NCBI RefSeq assembly: GCF_000251145.1
Contig: NZ_AIDW01000012.1
Coordinates: 118,399 to 182,398 of the forward strand
DNA from: Sphingomonas sp. PAMC 26621
GTDB taxonomy: Bacteria > Pseudomonadota > Alphaproteobacteria > Sphingomonadales > Sphingomonadaceae
DNA length: 64,000 nucleotides
Reading direction: 5' to 3'
Shown here: in pieces, positions 25,511 to 34,987 of the stretch
Numbering within the stretch: position 1 is the stretch's first letter
How the letters are laid out: the number at the start of each line of letters is the position of its first letter
Notes under the pieces: model-generated
Told to the model about the DNA's origin: nothing
Databases searched by the model: none
What the model saw: only the letters and a program-made list of their open reading frames with translations
Made by a program: the position numbers and the translations under genes

Positions 25511-25544
25511 AAAGCCCACCGTCTCGGGGGAGACGGTGGGCTTT
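25511..25544 (-). terminator. Strong terminator for the 126-aa gene
   Basis: A perfect 13-base stem (25513-25525 with 25530-25542) with a GGGG loop. On the minus strand TTTTCTTT follows, ending the leftward transcript of the gene at 25585; on the plus strand TTTTG follows, so it may act both ways. It marks the right edge of the carbohydrate locus. Confidence 0.88.
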
Positions 25545-25584
25545 TGAGCAGACCGGCGCGCCGATGGCTCCGATCCGGCTACGA

Positions 25585-25965
25585 TCAGGCCTTCTTGCGC
25601 GCGCGCTTCGGGGCGGCTGCTGCTGCGGTGTCCTCTTCCTCGTCCGGCGAATCCTCGCCAGCTTCGGTCAGCGCCTCGCCGAGCGCCTTCAGCTTTTCCT
25701 GCGAACCATCGGCCTTGTCGGCGATCTTGGTCGTCGCGGCACCGAGGCGGTGGAGCAGCGCGTGAACACGGTCCGCGTCGGGCTCGTCGCGCTCGAGCTG
25801 CTTGCGCAGTGCCGCGAGATCCCGGAGGATTCCCTTCGAGCCGGAGACGTCGCTATCCGCCAGCGCGGTTTCCCAATCCTCGACCATATCCGCGCCCTTT
25901 GTGGGCTTGGTCGCATCCAGTCCGCGGTTGATCGCGTTCATCGTTCCGGCGAATTTAAGGGCCAT
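25585..25965 (-). CDS. Conserved hypothetical protein, acidic with Lys/Arg-rich tail (126 aa)
   Basis: A 126-residue cytoplasmic protein without signal or membrane segment. Residues 1-95 are helical and charged (ATKIADKADGSQEKLKALG), then an acidic stretch EDSPDEEEDT, an alanine run, and a basic end PKRARKKA. The acid/alanine/lysine tail recalls small nucleic-acid-associated proteins, but I do not recognise the family. The ATG at 25965 is the only good start. It has its own strong terminator. Confidence 0.65.
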   Translation of the reverse strand: MALKFAGTMNAINRGLDATKPTKGADMVEDWETALADSDVSGSKGILRDLAALRKQLERDEPDADRVHALLHRLGAATTKIADKADGSQEKLKALGEALTEAGEDSPDEEEDTAAAAAPKRARKKA

Positions 25966-26067
25966 GTTGCATCTCCGACGTACCGTTGTGGTGTCGATCG
26001 GTGAAACGCCGGGTTGCCGAAATAATGTCCGTTTGGGGCTGCGGCTATTGCACTGATACGGATCAAC

Positions 26068-27480
26068 TCAACCGTCGCGCAACCCCACGCCGATGCTCGC
26101 GCGCGCCTGTTCGGCCTCGTTCGAGACGACCGGATAGGCGCAGTAATCCGCCGCGTAATACGCGCTCGGGCGGTGGTTGCCCGACCAGCCGATCCCGCCG
26201 AACGGTGCGCCCGAGGAGGCCCCGTTGGTCGGCTTGTTCCAGTTGACGATCCCGGCACGCGCGTTCGCCCAGAACTGGTCGTAGAGCTTGGGGTTCTGGC
26301 TGAGCAGCGACGCGGACAAGCCATAGCGCGTGTTGTTCGCCTCGACGATCGCATCCTCGAAGCTCGCCTTGCGGATCACCTGGAGGATCGGGCCGAACAG
26401 CTCGATGTCGGGGCGGTCGTTGAGGTCGGTCGTGTCGATCAGCGCGGGGCGGAGGAACGGACGGTCGGGAACCGGGCGTTCGAGATGACGGATCGCGCGT
26501 CCGCCGCGCATCATCAGTTCGAGAAAGCTTTCGCTGAGCAGATCGGCGGCCTGGTTGTCGATCACCGGGCCCATGAACGGCGCGGGGGTGGCATGCGGTT
26601 CGTCGACGATGATCCGGCTGACAAGCTTGCTCACCTCGTCCATCAGCGGATCGTACAGCTTCTCGTCGACGATCAGCCGGCGCGCGGCGGTGCAGCGCTG
26701 CCCGGCGCTGGTAAAGGCGGACTGGACGATGATGACCGCCGCCGCGTGCAGATCGGGCGAGTCCCACACGATGATCGGGTTGTTGCCACCCATCTCGAGC
26801 GCGAGGATCTTCTCGGGCCGCGTCGCGAACTGGCGGTTGAGCGCGATCCCCGTCGGCGCGGAGCCGGTGAACAGCAGCCCGTCGATCCCGTCATGCGCGG
26901 CGAGCGCCTTGCCTTCGGTCGCGCCGCCGACCAGCAGGCGGATGCACCCTTCGGGGACGCCGCCCGCGCGGAAGCAGTCGACGAGGAACGCGCCGGTCGC
27001 GGGGGTCTTTTCGGACGGCTTGAACACGACCGCATTGCCTGCGAGCAGCGCGGGGACGATGTGGCCGTTGGGCAGATGCGCGGGGAAATTATACGGCCCC
27101 AGCACCGCGAGCACGCCGTGCGGCTTGTGCCGGAGCGCCATCCGCCCGGTCATCTGCGTATCGAGCCGGCGCTGCGGGGTGCGATCGGCATAGGCCGTGA
27201 CCGAGATGTCGACCTTGGCGATCACCGATTCGACCTCGGTGCGCGCTTCCCACAAAGGCTTGCCGGTCTCGCGCGCGATCAAGTCGGCAAAGGCGTCGGC
27301 GCGCGCGCGGACGACATTGGCGACGCGACGCAGCGTCTCGATCCGGTTGGTGAGCGGTTGCGCCGCCCAGGCCGGCCAGCCCGCGCGCGCGGCGGCGACT
27401 TCGGCATCGGCATCGCCGACCGCACCCTCCCAGAGGAGGGCGCCGGTGGCGGGTTCGTAGGAAAGCAGGTTACTCGACAT
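26068..27480 (-). CDS. astD: N-succinylglutamate 5-semialdehyde dehydrogenase
   Basis: A 470-residue aldehyde dehydrogenase of the AstD type, fourth step of the arginine succinyltransferase pathway, converting succinylglutamate semialdehyde to succinylglutamate with NAD+. The general base is E229 in LEMGGNN and the nucleophile C263 in GQRCTAARR; LGPYNFPAHLPNGH and the GASSGAPFGGIGWSGNHRP motif are characteristic of AstD. ATG 27480 (MSSNLLS) is chosen; an in-frame GTG at 27516 is possible. It follows selO by 50 bases on the same strand. The other ast genes are not in view. Confidence 0.92.
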   Translation of the reverse strand: MSSNLLSYEPATGALLWEGAVGDADAEVAAARAGWPAWAAQPLTNRIETLRRVANVVRARADAFADLIARETGKPLWEARTEVESVIAKVDISVTAYADRTPQRRLDTQMTGRMALRHKPHGVLAVLGPYNFPAHLPNGHIVPALLAGNAVVFKPSEKTPATGAFLVDCFRAGGVPEGCIRLLVGGATEGKALAAHDGIDGLLFTGSAPTGIALNRQFATRPEKILALEMGGNNPIIVWDSPDLHAAAVIIVQSAFTSAGQRCTAARRLIVDEKLYDPLMDEVSKLVSRIIVDEPHATPAPFMGPVIDNQAADLLSESFLELMMRGGRAIRHLERPVPDRPFLRPALIDTTDLNDRPDIELFGPILQVIRKASFEDAIVEANNTRYGLSASLLSQNPKLYDQFWANARAGIVNWNKPTNGASSGAPFGGIGWSGNHRPSAYYAADYCAYPVVSNEAEQARASIGVGLRDG

Positions 27481-27530
27481 CGTGCGGTCTTGCCCCAGAT
27501 TGGTGCGGGAATCCACTCACCGAACAGCGC

Positions 27531-28892
27531 TCAGTCAGCGAGCGCCGCGCCCATTTCCCGGATCGCGGCGATCTTGGCGTGGAACGGGTGCCAGTCGTCG
27601 CGCTCGTCGATCGCGGACCAGAGCGTCTCAACCTCGTCGATCAGCATCGAACAGGGTTCGCCCGCCCAATAGGGATGGTCGCGCGTCTTGCGCGGCGCGT
27701 AGCCGACGAGTGCGGCGCGGGCGTCGGCGAAGGCGTCGTCCTCGGGCAGGGTGCCGCCGAACGCATCGGAGTAGAAACGGTCGATCCCAGCACCGCTTTC
27801 CACCAGCCCCTGTTCGATCGCCTGCACCAGAGCGCGATCCCGCACAGGCTCCTGCGGGACGACGCCGAGCCGCCACAGGATCGCGCCCGAGACTGCACGC
27901 TGGTAGCGCTCAGGGAAGGTCTCGAGGATGTCGATCAGCGGCTGCGCCTCGCTGATCGTACGGAGCGCGACCGCGAGTTGCATTGCGTTCCAGTGGATCG
28001 CCTCGGGCTGGCGCCCGAAGGCGTAGAGCCCGGCGTGATCGAAATAGGCGGCGGTGAAGGTGGGGTCCCACGTCGGCGCCCAGCGCCATGGGCCGTAGTC
28101 GAAGCTTTCGCCCGTCACGTTGATGTTATCGGTGTTGAGGACGCCGTGGACGAACCCCGCCGCCATGTAGCTCGCCGCCAGCGTCGCGGTGCGGCCGACG
28201 ACAAGATCGAGCAGCCGCGCGGGGGCATCGTCGCCGGGTTCCTCGTTGTAAAGCGTGTGCAGGACATAGCCGACGAGCTTGGTCATGTTCTCGGCCTCGC
28301 GATTGTAGGCGAGCCGCTGGAACGTGCCGATGCGGATATGGCTGTGGCTCAGCCGGACCAGCACCGCCGCGCGGGTCGGCGAGGGTTCGTCGTTCCGCTC
28401 GAGTTGCTCGCCGGTCTCGACCAGCGAGAAACTGCGCGAGGTCTTGACGCCCAGCGCCTCGAGCATCTCGGTGGCGAGCACTTCGCGCATGCCGCCTTTC
28501 AGCGTCAGCCGTCCGTCGCCGAACCGGCTCCACGGCGTCGTTCCAGAACCCTTGGTGGCGAGGTCCATCACCCGATCCTCGCCGTCGCGGAGCTGCGCGA
28601 ACAGGAAGCCGCGTCCGTCGCCGATTTCGGGATTATAGTTGCGGAACTGGTGCCCGTGGTAACGCAGCGCGAGGGGGTGCGGGAGGCTGCCGGGCAGCGG
28701 CACGAACCGCCCGAAATGCTCGATCCATTCGGCCCCGCCGAGCGTTTCCAGCCCAACTGCCGCAGCGGCGCGATCGTTGCGGAAGCGCAGGTGCGTTTCG
28801 GGGAAATGCGCCGCGGAGACAGCATCATAGAAAGCGTCGCCGAGATCGAGGATCGCGGTTTCGGGGCGATAGGGTTGCGGGGTCGTGTCCAT
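27531..28892 (-). CDS. selO: Protein adenylyltransferase SelO (YdiU/UPF0061 family)
   Basis: A 453-residue pseudokinase-fold enzyme that transfers AMP from ATP to hydroxyl residues of proteins. Recognisable blocks are RYHGHQFRNYNPEIGDGRG near residue 76, KGSGTTPWSRFGDGR near residue 112 and the metal-binding HGVLNTDNINVTGES near residue 250. The ATG at 28892 is set by the conserved N-terminus; no strong ribosome site is seen. It is divergent from an alpha/beta-hydrolase gene 37 bases away and lies upstream of astD in one probable unit. Confidence 0.9.
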   Translation of the reverse strand: MDTTPQPYRPETAILDLGDAFYDAVSAAHFPETHLRFRNDRAAAAVGLETLGGAEWIEHFGRFVPLPGSLPHPLALRYHGHQFRNYNPEIGDGRGFLFAQLRDGEDRVMDLATKGSGTTPWSRFGDGRLTLKGGMREVLATEMLEALGVKTSRSFSLVETGEQLERNDEPSPTRAAVLVRLSHSHIRIGTFQRLAYNREAENMTKLVGYVLHTLYNEEPGDDAPARLLDLVVGRTATLAASYMAAGFVHGVLNTDNINVTGESFDYGPWRWAPTWDPTFTAAYFDHAGLYAFGRQPEAIHWNAMQLAVALRTISEAQPLIDILETFPERYQRAVSGAILWRLGVVPQEPVRDRALVQAIEQGLVESGAGIDRFYSDAFGGTLPEDDAFADARAALVGYAPRKTRDHPYWAGEPCSMLIDEVETLWSAIDERDDWHPFHAKIAAIREMGAALAD

Positions 28893-28929
28893 GCGTGGAT
28901 ATGGAGGGCGCCAACCGCAGGACGCAACC

Positions 28930-29805
28930 ATGCCACCCTATGAAAACCGATATTGGTGGTCCAACGATGGATTGCGGCTGCATTATCGGGACTATCCAGG
29001 CCCGTCCGAGCGCCCCCCGATCCTGTGCCTGCCGGGGCTGACGCGCAATGCGCGCGATTACGACGATCTCGCGCGACGGCTGTCGCCGGAATGGCGCGTG
29101 ATCACGGTCGACCTGCGTGGCCGCGGCGACAGCGGTTACGCGAAGGACCCGATGACCTATGTCCCGCTCACGTATGTGCAGGATATCGAGGCGTTGCTCG
29201 GTGAGTTGGGCGTGTCGCGCTACATCGCGTTCGGGACGTCGCTCGGTGGGATCGTCGCGATGCTGCTCGCGGGGACCGCGCGCGAGACGCTGATGGGGGT
29301 GCTGCTCAACGATGTCGGCCCCGAGATCATGCCCGAGGGGCTGTCGCGGATCCGCAGCTATGTCGGCAAGTCGAACAGCTGGCCGACCTGGCTCCACGCC
29401 GCGCGTGCGGTGGCGGAGGCGAATGGCGACGTCTATCCGCATTTCCAGCTCGAGGACTGGCTGGCGATGGCGAAGCGGCTGTACCGGCTGACAAGTGCGG
29501 GGCGGATCGTGCTCGATTACGACATGAAGATCGCCGAGCCGTTCCGCGTCCCCGGCAACGAGGCGGGGCCCGACATGTGGCGCGCGCTCGACGGGTTGAA
29601 GACCGTGCCCGCGCTGGTCGTGCGCGGCGCGACGTCGGACGTGTTGGCGGCGAGCGTGGCCGAACGGATGGCGTCGGTGCTGGACGCGGGCGAACTCGTG
29701 ACGGTTGCCGACACCGGCCACGCCCCGACGCTCGACGAACCGGAGGTGTTCGCCGCGATCGAGCGGCTGCTCGCGCGGATTTCGGCGGAACCGGCATCAG
29801 GCTGA
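28930..29805 (+). CDS. Alpha/beta-fold hydrolase
   Basis: A 291-residue cytoplasmic hydrolase. CLPGLTRNARDYDDLA gives the oxyanion loop, S104 in FGTSLGG is the nucleophile, and DTGHAPTL near residue 270 supplies the histidine; DLRGRGDSGY is typical of the epoxide-hydrolase/carboxylesterase branch. A lid domain lies at about 130-220. ATG 28930 has AGGA seven bases upstream; the longer frame from 28885 overlaps the divergent selO start. The substrate is unknown. Confidence 0.82.
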   Translation: MPPYENRYWWSNDGLRLHYRDYPGPSERPPILCLPGLTRNARDYDDLARRLSPEWRVITVDLRGRGDSGYAKDPMTYVPLTYVQDIEALLGELGVSRYIAFGTSLGGIVAMLLAGTARETLMGVLLNDVGPEIMPEGLSRIRSYVGKSNSWPTWLHAARAVAEANGDVYPHFQLEDWLAMAKRLYRLTSAGRIVLDYDMKIAEPFRVPGNEAGPDMWRALDGLKTVPALVVRGATSDVLAASVAERMASVLDAGELVTVADTGHAPTLDEPEVFAAIERLLARISAEPASG

Positions 29806-29929
29806 GATCGATGCGGAAAGTCTGCCGCGGCGTGGAAGACATTGCGGTCGGGGTGCAGTACATCCTGCCGCAGCCGCGCCGAACGGTGATTTAGCAGCAG
29901 ACCGTCACGCCGCGGAACCAGGAGTCCGA

Positions 29930-31057
29930 ATGACCTTCCCCCATGATGCGCTGATCTTCACCCCCGCCGATGTCGACCTGAGCAAGTCCCCGCTCGCGGG
30001 GCAGATCGACGCCGAAACCTATGTGCTCGGGGCGTTCAACCCGGGGATGACGCGGTTGCCGAACGGCAATCTGCTGCTGATGGTGCGGATCGCCGAGGCG
30101 CTGCGGACGCCAATCAAGGACCAGCAGATCCACGCTATCCGCTGGCACGACGGCGGCTTCTGCCTCGACGCGTGGCCGATCGAGTTCGTCGACACCGCCG
30201 ACCCGCGCAAGTTCATGATGCGCGGCGGCGGGTGGAAGGTGATGGCGCTCACCTCGCTGTCATGGCTGCTCCCGGTCGAGCTCAACGCCGACGGGACTGC
30301 GGTGGTGGCGGTGCATTACGAACAGGCGATCGCGCCGCGTGCGTCCTACCAATGCTACGGCGTCGAGGATGCGCGGATCAGCAAGGTCGGCGAGCGCTAT
30401 CTGATGACGACCTGTTCGGTCAGCCCGGAGCGGCATTCGACTACGCTCTACAGCTCGGACAATGCGCTCGACTGGACGCTCGAGGGGATCGTGCTCGATC
30501 ACCAGAACAAGGACATGCTGATCTTCGAAGGGCTGGTCGACGGCAAGTTCTGGGCACAGACGCGACCGCTCGGCGACCTGTATTTCGCCTACCCGCCGGG
30601 GAGCGAATGGCGGGCGGGGCCGTCGATCAATCTGTCGACCTCGCCCGATGCGCTGCACTGGAAACCGTTCGAGCGCCCCGGCATTCGCCCGCACGCCGCG
30701 ACGATGGCGACCGCGCGGATGGGGGGCGGCACCCCGCCGATGCTGGTCGACGGGCCGGATGGCGGTGGCTGGCTGAGCCTGTGGCACGGGGTCGAGCCGA
30801 TGGGGGTGGTCGGGATCTATCGCACCTATTGGTCGCTACTCGACCGCAACGACCCGAGCCGCGTGCTGCGCACGAGCCATGATCCGCTGATCGAGGCGAA
30901 TCCGGCGCTGACCGATCCGCTGCGCGAGTCGATGTATATCGACAATGTCGTGTTCACGACCGGGATCGCGGACGCGGGCGACCATTATGTGGTGGCAAGC
31001 GGCGAGGCGGATCTGGCGTGCCGGATCTCGCATGTGCCCAAGACGCTGTTCGACTGA
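29930..31057 (+). CDS. GH130-like glycoside phosphorylase/hydrolase
   Basis: A 375-residue five-bladed propeller protein. YGVEDARISK (catalytic-type Asp D147) and MGGGTPPMLV followed by WLSLWHGV are the marks of GH130, a family of beta-mannoside phosphorylases and related hydrolases. GGAG sits five to six bases before ATG 29930; the frame extends upstream only as overlap with the alpha/beta-hydrolase. There is no signal peptide, so it would act in the cytoplasm on imported oligosaccharides or a compatible-solute glycoside. No mannanase or epimerase is adjacent, so the substrate is open. Confidence 0.78.
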   Translation: MTFPHDALIFTPADVDLSKSPLAGQIDAETYVLGAFNPGMTRLPNGNLLLMVRIAEALRTPIKDQQIHAIRWHDGGFCLDAWPIEFVDTADPRKFMMRGGGWKVMALTSLSWLLPVELNADGTAVVAVHYEQAIAPRASYQCYGVEDARISKVGERYLMTTCSVSPERHSTTLYSSDNALDWTLEGIVLDHQNKDMLIFEGLVDGKFWAQTRPLGDLYFAYPPGSEWRAGPSINLSTSPDALHWKPFERPGIRPHAATMATARMGGGTPPMLVDGPDGGGWLSLWHGVEPMGVVGIYRTYWSLLDRNDPSRVLRTSHDPLIEANPALTDPLRESMYIDNVVFTTGIADAGDHYVVASGEADLACRISHVPKTLFD

Positions 31058-31109
31058 TCCTCGTCGTCAACGCGGCGGGGGCGAGACCTTTGAAAATCCT
31101 CTCTTTAGC

Positions 31110-31198
31110 GTCACCCTGAACTTGTTTCAGGGTCCACCGCGGACCAAGTCCAGTCCGTGCCGGCTGCACGGTGGATGCTGAAACGAGTTCAGCATGAC
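31110..31198. repeat. Intergenic inverted-repeat element, class A
   Basis: Two 28-base arms (31110-31137 and 31171-31198) are imperfect inverted repeats of each other, each also holding a small hairpin (CCTGAACTTGTTTCAGG; CTGAAACGAGTTCAG). The 33-base centre is not repeated. The layout matches dispersed palindromic elements found in sphingomonad intergenic regions. It may end the GH130 transcript; no T run is present. The remainder of the 31058-31320 gap shows no gene. Confidence 0.75.
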
Positions 31199-31320
31199 GA
31201 CACTTGAGGCAAGTGCGGGCGCGTATCACCGCAACCGAGCCTTTCGCCGGGGCAACGGTGGCGTGGCGGCGTGAGGATGGGGCTGGTTTTGCGCGACGGA
31301 GTCAGTAAGCACTCCAGCAA

Positions 31321-32457
31321 ATGCGCCCGGTCAACATCCTGCACCTCCACTCGACCTTCTCGCTCGGCGGGAAAGAGGCGCGCGCGGTCCGTCTGATGAA
31401 CGCGTTCGGCGCGAACGCGCGGCATACGATCGTGTCGAGCATGGACGGGCACTATGGCGCGCAGGCCGCGATCGCGCCCGGCATCGATTACGAGATCGCA
31501 CAGAATCCGCCGCCGCTGACGGGCGGGCCCTCGGTTCAGCGCTACGAGGCGATCGCGGCGTACATGCGCCGGTTCGATCTCGTGCTGACCTATAACTGGG
31601 GCGCGATCGACGGGGTGATGGCGAAGCGCGTCTCGGCGAAGGGGATGCCCCCGGTCATTCACCACGAGGACGGTTTCAACGCCGACGAGGCGGACGGGCT
31701 GAAGCCGCAGCGCAACCTCTACCGCCGCTTCGCGCTGACCAAGGCCGCGGCGCTGGTGGTGCCGTCCGAGACGCTCGAGCAGATCGCGCTCAAGACGTGG
31801 AAGCAGCCGCGCGACCGAGTCCACCGCATCGCCAACGGGATCGACACCGCGCTCTATGCCCGGAAGCCCGATCCCAAGGCGATCCCGGGGTTCAAGCGTA
31901 AGCCCGGCGAAGTCGTGATCGGCACGCTGGCGGGTTTGCGCGCGGTGAAGGACCTGCCGATGCTGGTCCGTGCGGTCGGCGGTCTGTCGGGCCGCGTCCG
32001 GCTCGTGATCGTCGGGGAGGGGCCGGAGAAGCAGGTGATCCTCGATACCGCCGAGCGGATGGGGATGGAGAGCCAGCTGGTGCTCCCCGGCTTCCTGCCC
32101 GAGCCGCATCGCTACATCGGGCTGTTCGACATTTTCGCGCTGTCGTCGAAGAGCGAGCAATTCCCGATCTCGGTGATCGAGGCGATGGCGGCGGCGCTGC
32201 CGATCGTCGCAACCCCGGTCGGCGACATCCTGAAAATGGTAACGACCGACAACCACAGCTTTATCGAACGCCGCGACCACGAAGTGGCTTTGCGCGATTC
32301 GCTGCAGACCCTATGTGACGCGACGCCCGAGCAGCGTGGCTGGCTGGGGGAGAAGAACCGCGCGAAGGCGGTCGCCGACTATGACGAGGGAACCATGATC
32401 GCGCGCTACGCCGCGCTTTATTCCAGCGTGCTGGGGCAGCCAGACCGACTAGGATAA
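31321..32457 (+). CDS. Glycosyltransferase family 4-like protein
   Basis: A 378-residue GT-B fold glycosyltransferase. FSLGGKEARAVRL at the N-terminus is the GT4 glycine loop, IGTLAGLRAVKDLPML opens the C-terminal domain, and SEQFPISVIEAMA carries the E-x7-E nucleotide-sugar motif near residue 280. It would transfer a sugar from a nucleotide donor in cell-surface glycan synthesis. The ATG at 31321 has only a weak ribosome site. A polysaccharide deacetylase gene lies 1.5 kb on, hinting at envelope glycan work. Confidence 0.83.
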   Translation: MRPVNILHLHSTFSLGGKEARAVRLMNAFGANARHTIVSSMDGHYGAQAAIAPGIDYEIAQNPPPLTGGPSVQRYEAIAAYMRRFDLVLTYNWGAIDGVMAKRVSAKGMPPVIHHEDGFNADEADGLKPQRNLYRRFALTKAAALVVPSETLEQIALKTWKQPRDRVHRIANGIDTALYARKPDPKAIPGFKRKPGEVVIGTLAGLRAVKDLPMLVRAVGGLSGRVRLVIVGEGPEKQVILDTAERMGMESQLVLPGFLPEPHRYIGLFDIFALSSKSEQFPISVIEAMAAALPIVATPVGDILKMVTTDNHSFIERRDHEVALRDSLQTLCDATPEQRGWLGEKNRAKAVADYDEGTMIARYAALYSSVLGQPDRLG

Positions 32458-32524
32458 TTCACGATTTGCCGCATGGGGCGTCCAACGCGTATATCGAACG
32501 TATGTTAATCCGGGAGCCGTTCAC

Positions 32525-33928
32525 TTGTTCAAAGGTTTGAAGCCCATCGTTTATGGAGGCCGCGAGGTCTGGCCGCTCGTCGAGGGCGGCAAGGGCGTCG
32601 CCGCGACCAATCATGCGAGCGCGGGTGCCTGGGCGGCGGCCGGCGGGATCGGGACCGTCTCGGCGGTCAACGCCGACAGCTACGACCCCGACGGCAAGAT
32701 TATCCCGCAGCTGTACAAGGCGCTGACCCGGCGCGAGCGGCACGAGGAACTGATCGACTATGCGATCGAGGGGGCGGTCCAGCAGGTCCGCCGCGCGCAT
32801 GACCTGTCGGGCGGGCAGGGCGCGATCAACATCAACGTCTTGTGGGAAATGGGCGGCGCGCAGCGGATCCTGAACGGCGTGCTCGAGCGGACGCGCGGGC
32901 TCGTTGCGGGTGTCACCTGCGGCGCGGGGATGCCGTACAAATTGAGCGAGATCGCCTCGTCCTATGAGGTCAGCTATCTCCCGATCGTCAGTTCGGGCCG
33001 TGCGTTTCGCGCGCTGTGGAAGCGTGCCTACGCCAAGGCTGCCGAATATCTGTCGGCGGTGGTGTATGAGGATCCGTGGCTCGCTGGCGGCCATAACGGC
33101 CTGTCGAACGCGGAAGACCCGTTACAGCCGCAAGACCCTTACCCCCGCGTGAAAGCGCTGCGCGACACGATGCGGGAGGGCGGGATTTCGGACGAGGTGC
33201 CGATCGTGATGGCGGGCGGTGTCTGGTATCTGCGCGACTGGTCCGACTGGATCGACAATCCCGAGCTCGGCAATATTGCGTTCCAGTTCGGCACGCGGCC
33301 GTTGCTGACGCAGGAAAGCCCGATCCCGGACGACTGGAAGGCGCGGCTGACCAACATCCAGGAAGGCGAGGTGCTGTTGCATCGCTTCTCGCCAACGGGC
33401 TTCTATTCGAGCGCGGTGCTCAACCCGTTCCTGCGGCACCTGCAGGCGCGCTCGGAACGGCAGATCGCCTTTTCGACGCAGAGCGCGGGCGATCACACGT
33501 TCCAGCTCGACGTGGGCGTCAAGGGCAAGAACTTCTGGGTCACGCGCAACGACCTGCTCCGCGCGCGCGAGTGGTTCGGTGCTGGTTTCACCGATGCGCT
33601 CAAGACCCCGGACAACACGCTCGTCTTCGTGACGCCCGAGGACAAGGGCGTGATCCGCAAGGATCAGGCGGATTGCATGGGCTGCCTCAGCCAGTGCGCC
33701 TTCTCCTCGTGGTCGGATACCGAGACCAACTCGACCGGGCGTCTGGCCGATCCGCGCAGCTTCTGCATCCAGAAGACGCTGCAGGACATCGCGCATGGCG
33801 GGGATGTTGAGCAGAATTTGATGTTTGCCGGGCACGGCGCATATCAGTTCAAGCGCGATCCGTTCTACTCCAACGGCTTCGTGCCGACGGTCAAGCAACT
33901 GGTCGATCGCATCCTGACCGGCGACTGA
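32525..33928 (+). CDS. Flavin-dependent nitronate monooxygenase / 2-nitropropane dioxygenase-like protein with Cys cluster
   Basis: A 467-residue FMN-type TIM-barrel enzyme of the NMO/2-nitropropane dioxygenase group. TCGAGMPYKL near residue 143 and the AGGVW and QFGTRPL motifs form the flavin site. C384, C387 and C391 in DCMGCLSQC, plus C414 in SFCIQ, make a C-x2-C-x3-C-x22-C set not found in the short NMO enzymes and suitable for a metal or iron-sulfur site (inferred). The start is TTG 32525 with GGGAG eight bases upstream; no ATG fits. The physiological substrate is unknown. Confidence 0.8.
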   Translation: MFKGLKPIVYGGREVWPLVEGGKGVAATNHASAGAWAAAGGIGTVSAVNADSYDPDGKIIPQLYKALTRRERHEELIDYAIEGAVQQVRRAHDLSGGQGAININVLWEMGGAQRILNGVLERTRGLVAGVTCGAGMPYKLSEIASSYEVSYLPIVSSGRAFRALWKRAYAKAAEYLSAVVYEDPWLAGGHNGLSNAEDPLQPQDPYPRVKALRDTMREGGISDEVPIVMAGGVWYLRDWSDWIDNPELGNIAFQFGTRPLLTQESPIPDDWKARLTNIQEGEVLLHRFSPTGFYSSAVLNPFLRHLQARSERQIAFSTQSAGDHTFQLDVGVKGKNFWVTRNDLLRAREWFGAGFTDALKTPDNTLVFVTPEDKGVIRKDQADCMGCLSQCAFSSWSDTETNSTGRLADPRSFCIQKTLQDIAHGGDVEQNLMFAGHGAYQFKRDPFYSNGFVPTVKQLVDRILTGD

Positions 33929-33998
33929 TCGCCCCCGGCAACATTTCGTCACCGCCGGATTGGCGAAATCTTCACCCCCTGCGGCTTAGGCGCAGGGG

Positions 33999-34955
33999 GT
34001 GAGTGTCCCCGTGTTCCTGACCGTCGATACCGAGCTGATGTGGCGGCATCACGCTGCGCGCTTGCCGACCGAGGCGCTGTTCGCGCGATCGATCGAACCC
34101 GCCGGGGTCGGCATTTCGTACAAGCTGGCGGTGCTGAAGCGCTTCGGATTGAAGGCGTGCTTCTTCGTAGATCCGATGCCTGCGCTGGTGTTCGGCCTCG
34201 GGCATATCCGCCGGATCGTCGAGACGATCCTCGCGGCGGGGCAGGAGGTGCAGCTCCATCTCCACCCCAATTGGTCGGGCGCGGCGGCGGACGATGGCGG
34301 TGCGCGCTACAGCCGGTTCCAGATGGTCGAATACTCGCTGGCGGATCAATCCGACCTGATCGCGGGCGCGATCGATCTCCTGATGGCGGCGGGGGCACCG
34401 CGGCCGGTGGCGTTTCGCGCCGGCTCCTATGCGGCGAACGACGATACGCTGCGCGCGCTGGTGCAGCACGGGATCGCCTATGACAGCAGCCACAATGGCA
34501 GCGAACATCCGTGGCCGAGCCAGATCTACCTGCCGATCCGCCAGATATCGCCGGTCGCGCGGCTCGGGCTGGTCGAGGTTCCGGTGACGCTGATCGAGGA
34601 GCGGCCCGGGCATCTGCGCAATTTCCAGATCTGCGCGCTGTCGCTCGGCGAGATGCGCGCCGCGCTCGACCACGCGCACGACCGCGACCATGCCGCGGTG
34701 ACGATCGTGACGCACGGGTTCGAGCTCGCCAACCGATCGGGGGTTGCGCCGAATGCGGTGCATGTCCGGCGGTTCGACGGCCTGTGCGCGGAGTTGGCCG
34801 AGCGGGCCGGGACGATGCCGACACAGCATTTTGCCAACATGCCGGTGCTGCGCACGGGGCATTCGGACACGCCGCTGTCGCCGGACCCGCTGCGCACGCG
34901 GTGGCGGCAGGCGGAGCAATTGTGGTCGAACCTGGTGGCGGAGCGCGTGGGGTGA
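33999..34955 (+). CDS. Polysaccharide deacetylase family protein
   Basis: A 318-residue NodB-fold protein. FLTVDTE (D10 as base and E12) and VQLHLHPNW near residue 85 (the H-x3-H-like metal ligands) are the family motifs, with FRAGSY near residue 145 as the next block. There is no signal peptide. The start is GTG 33999, preceded by TTAGGCGCAGGG. It probably removes N- or O-acetyl groups from a cell-surface or lipid-linked sugar; the neighbouring glycosyltransferase supports envelope polysaccharide metabolism, but the substrate is not known. Confidence 0.8.
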   Translation: MSVPVFLTVDTELMWRHHAARLPTEALFARSIEPAGVGISYKLAVLKRFGLKACFFVDPMPALVFGLGHIRRIVETILAAGQEVQLHLHPNWSGAAADDGGARYSRFQMVEYSLADQSDLIAGAIDLLMAAGAPRPVAFRAGSYAANDDTLRALVQHGIAYDSSHNGSEHPWPSQIYLPIRQISPVARLGLVEVPVTLIEERPGHLRNFQICALSLGEMRAALDHAHDRDHAAVTIVTHGFELANRSGVAPNAVHVRRFDGLCAELAERAGTMPTQHFANMPVLRTGHSDTPLSPDPLRTRWRQAEQLWSNLVAERVG

Positions 34956-34987
34956 GGCGCGTCGGGTAGGTCCCTTTTTCGTTGTCG

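Noticed and set aside
29811..29894. 27-codon ORF between alpha/beta-hydrolase and GH130
   Set aside because: No ribosome site, arginine-rich, no match to a known family.
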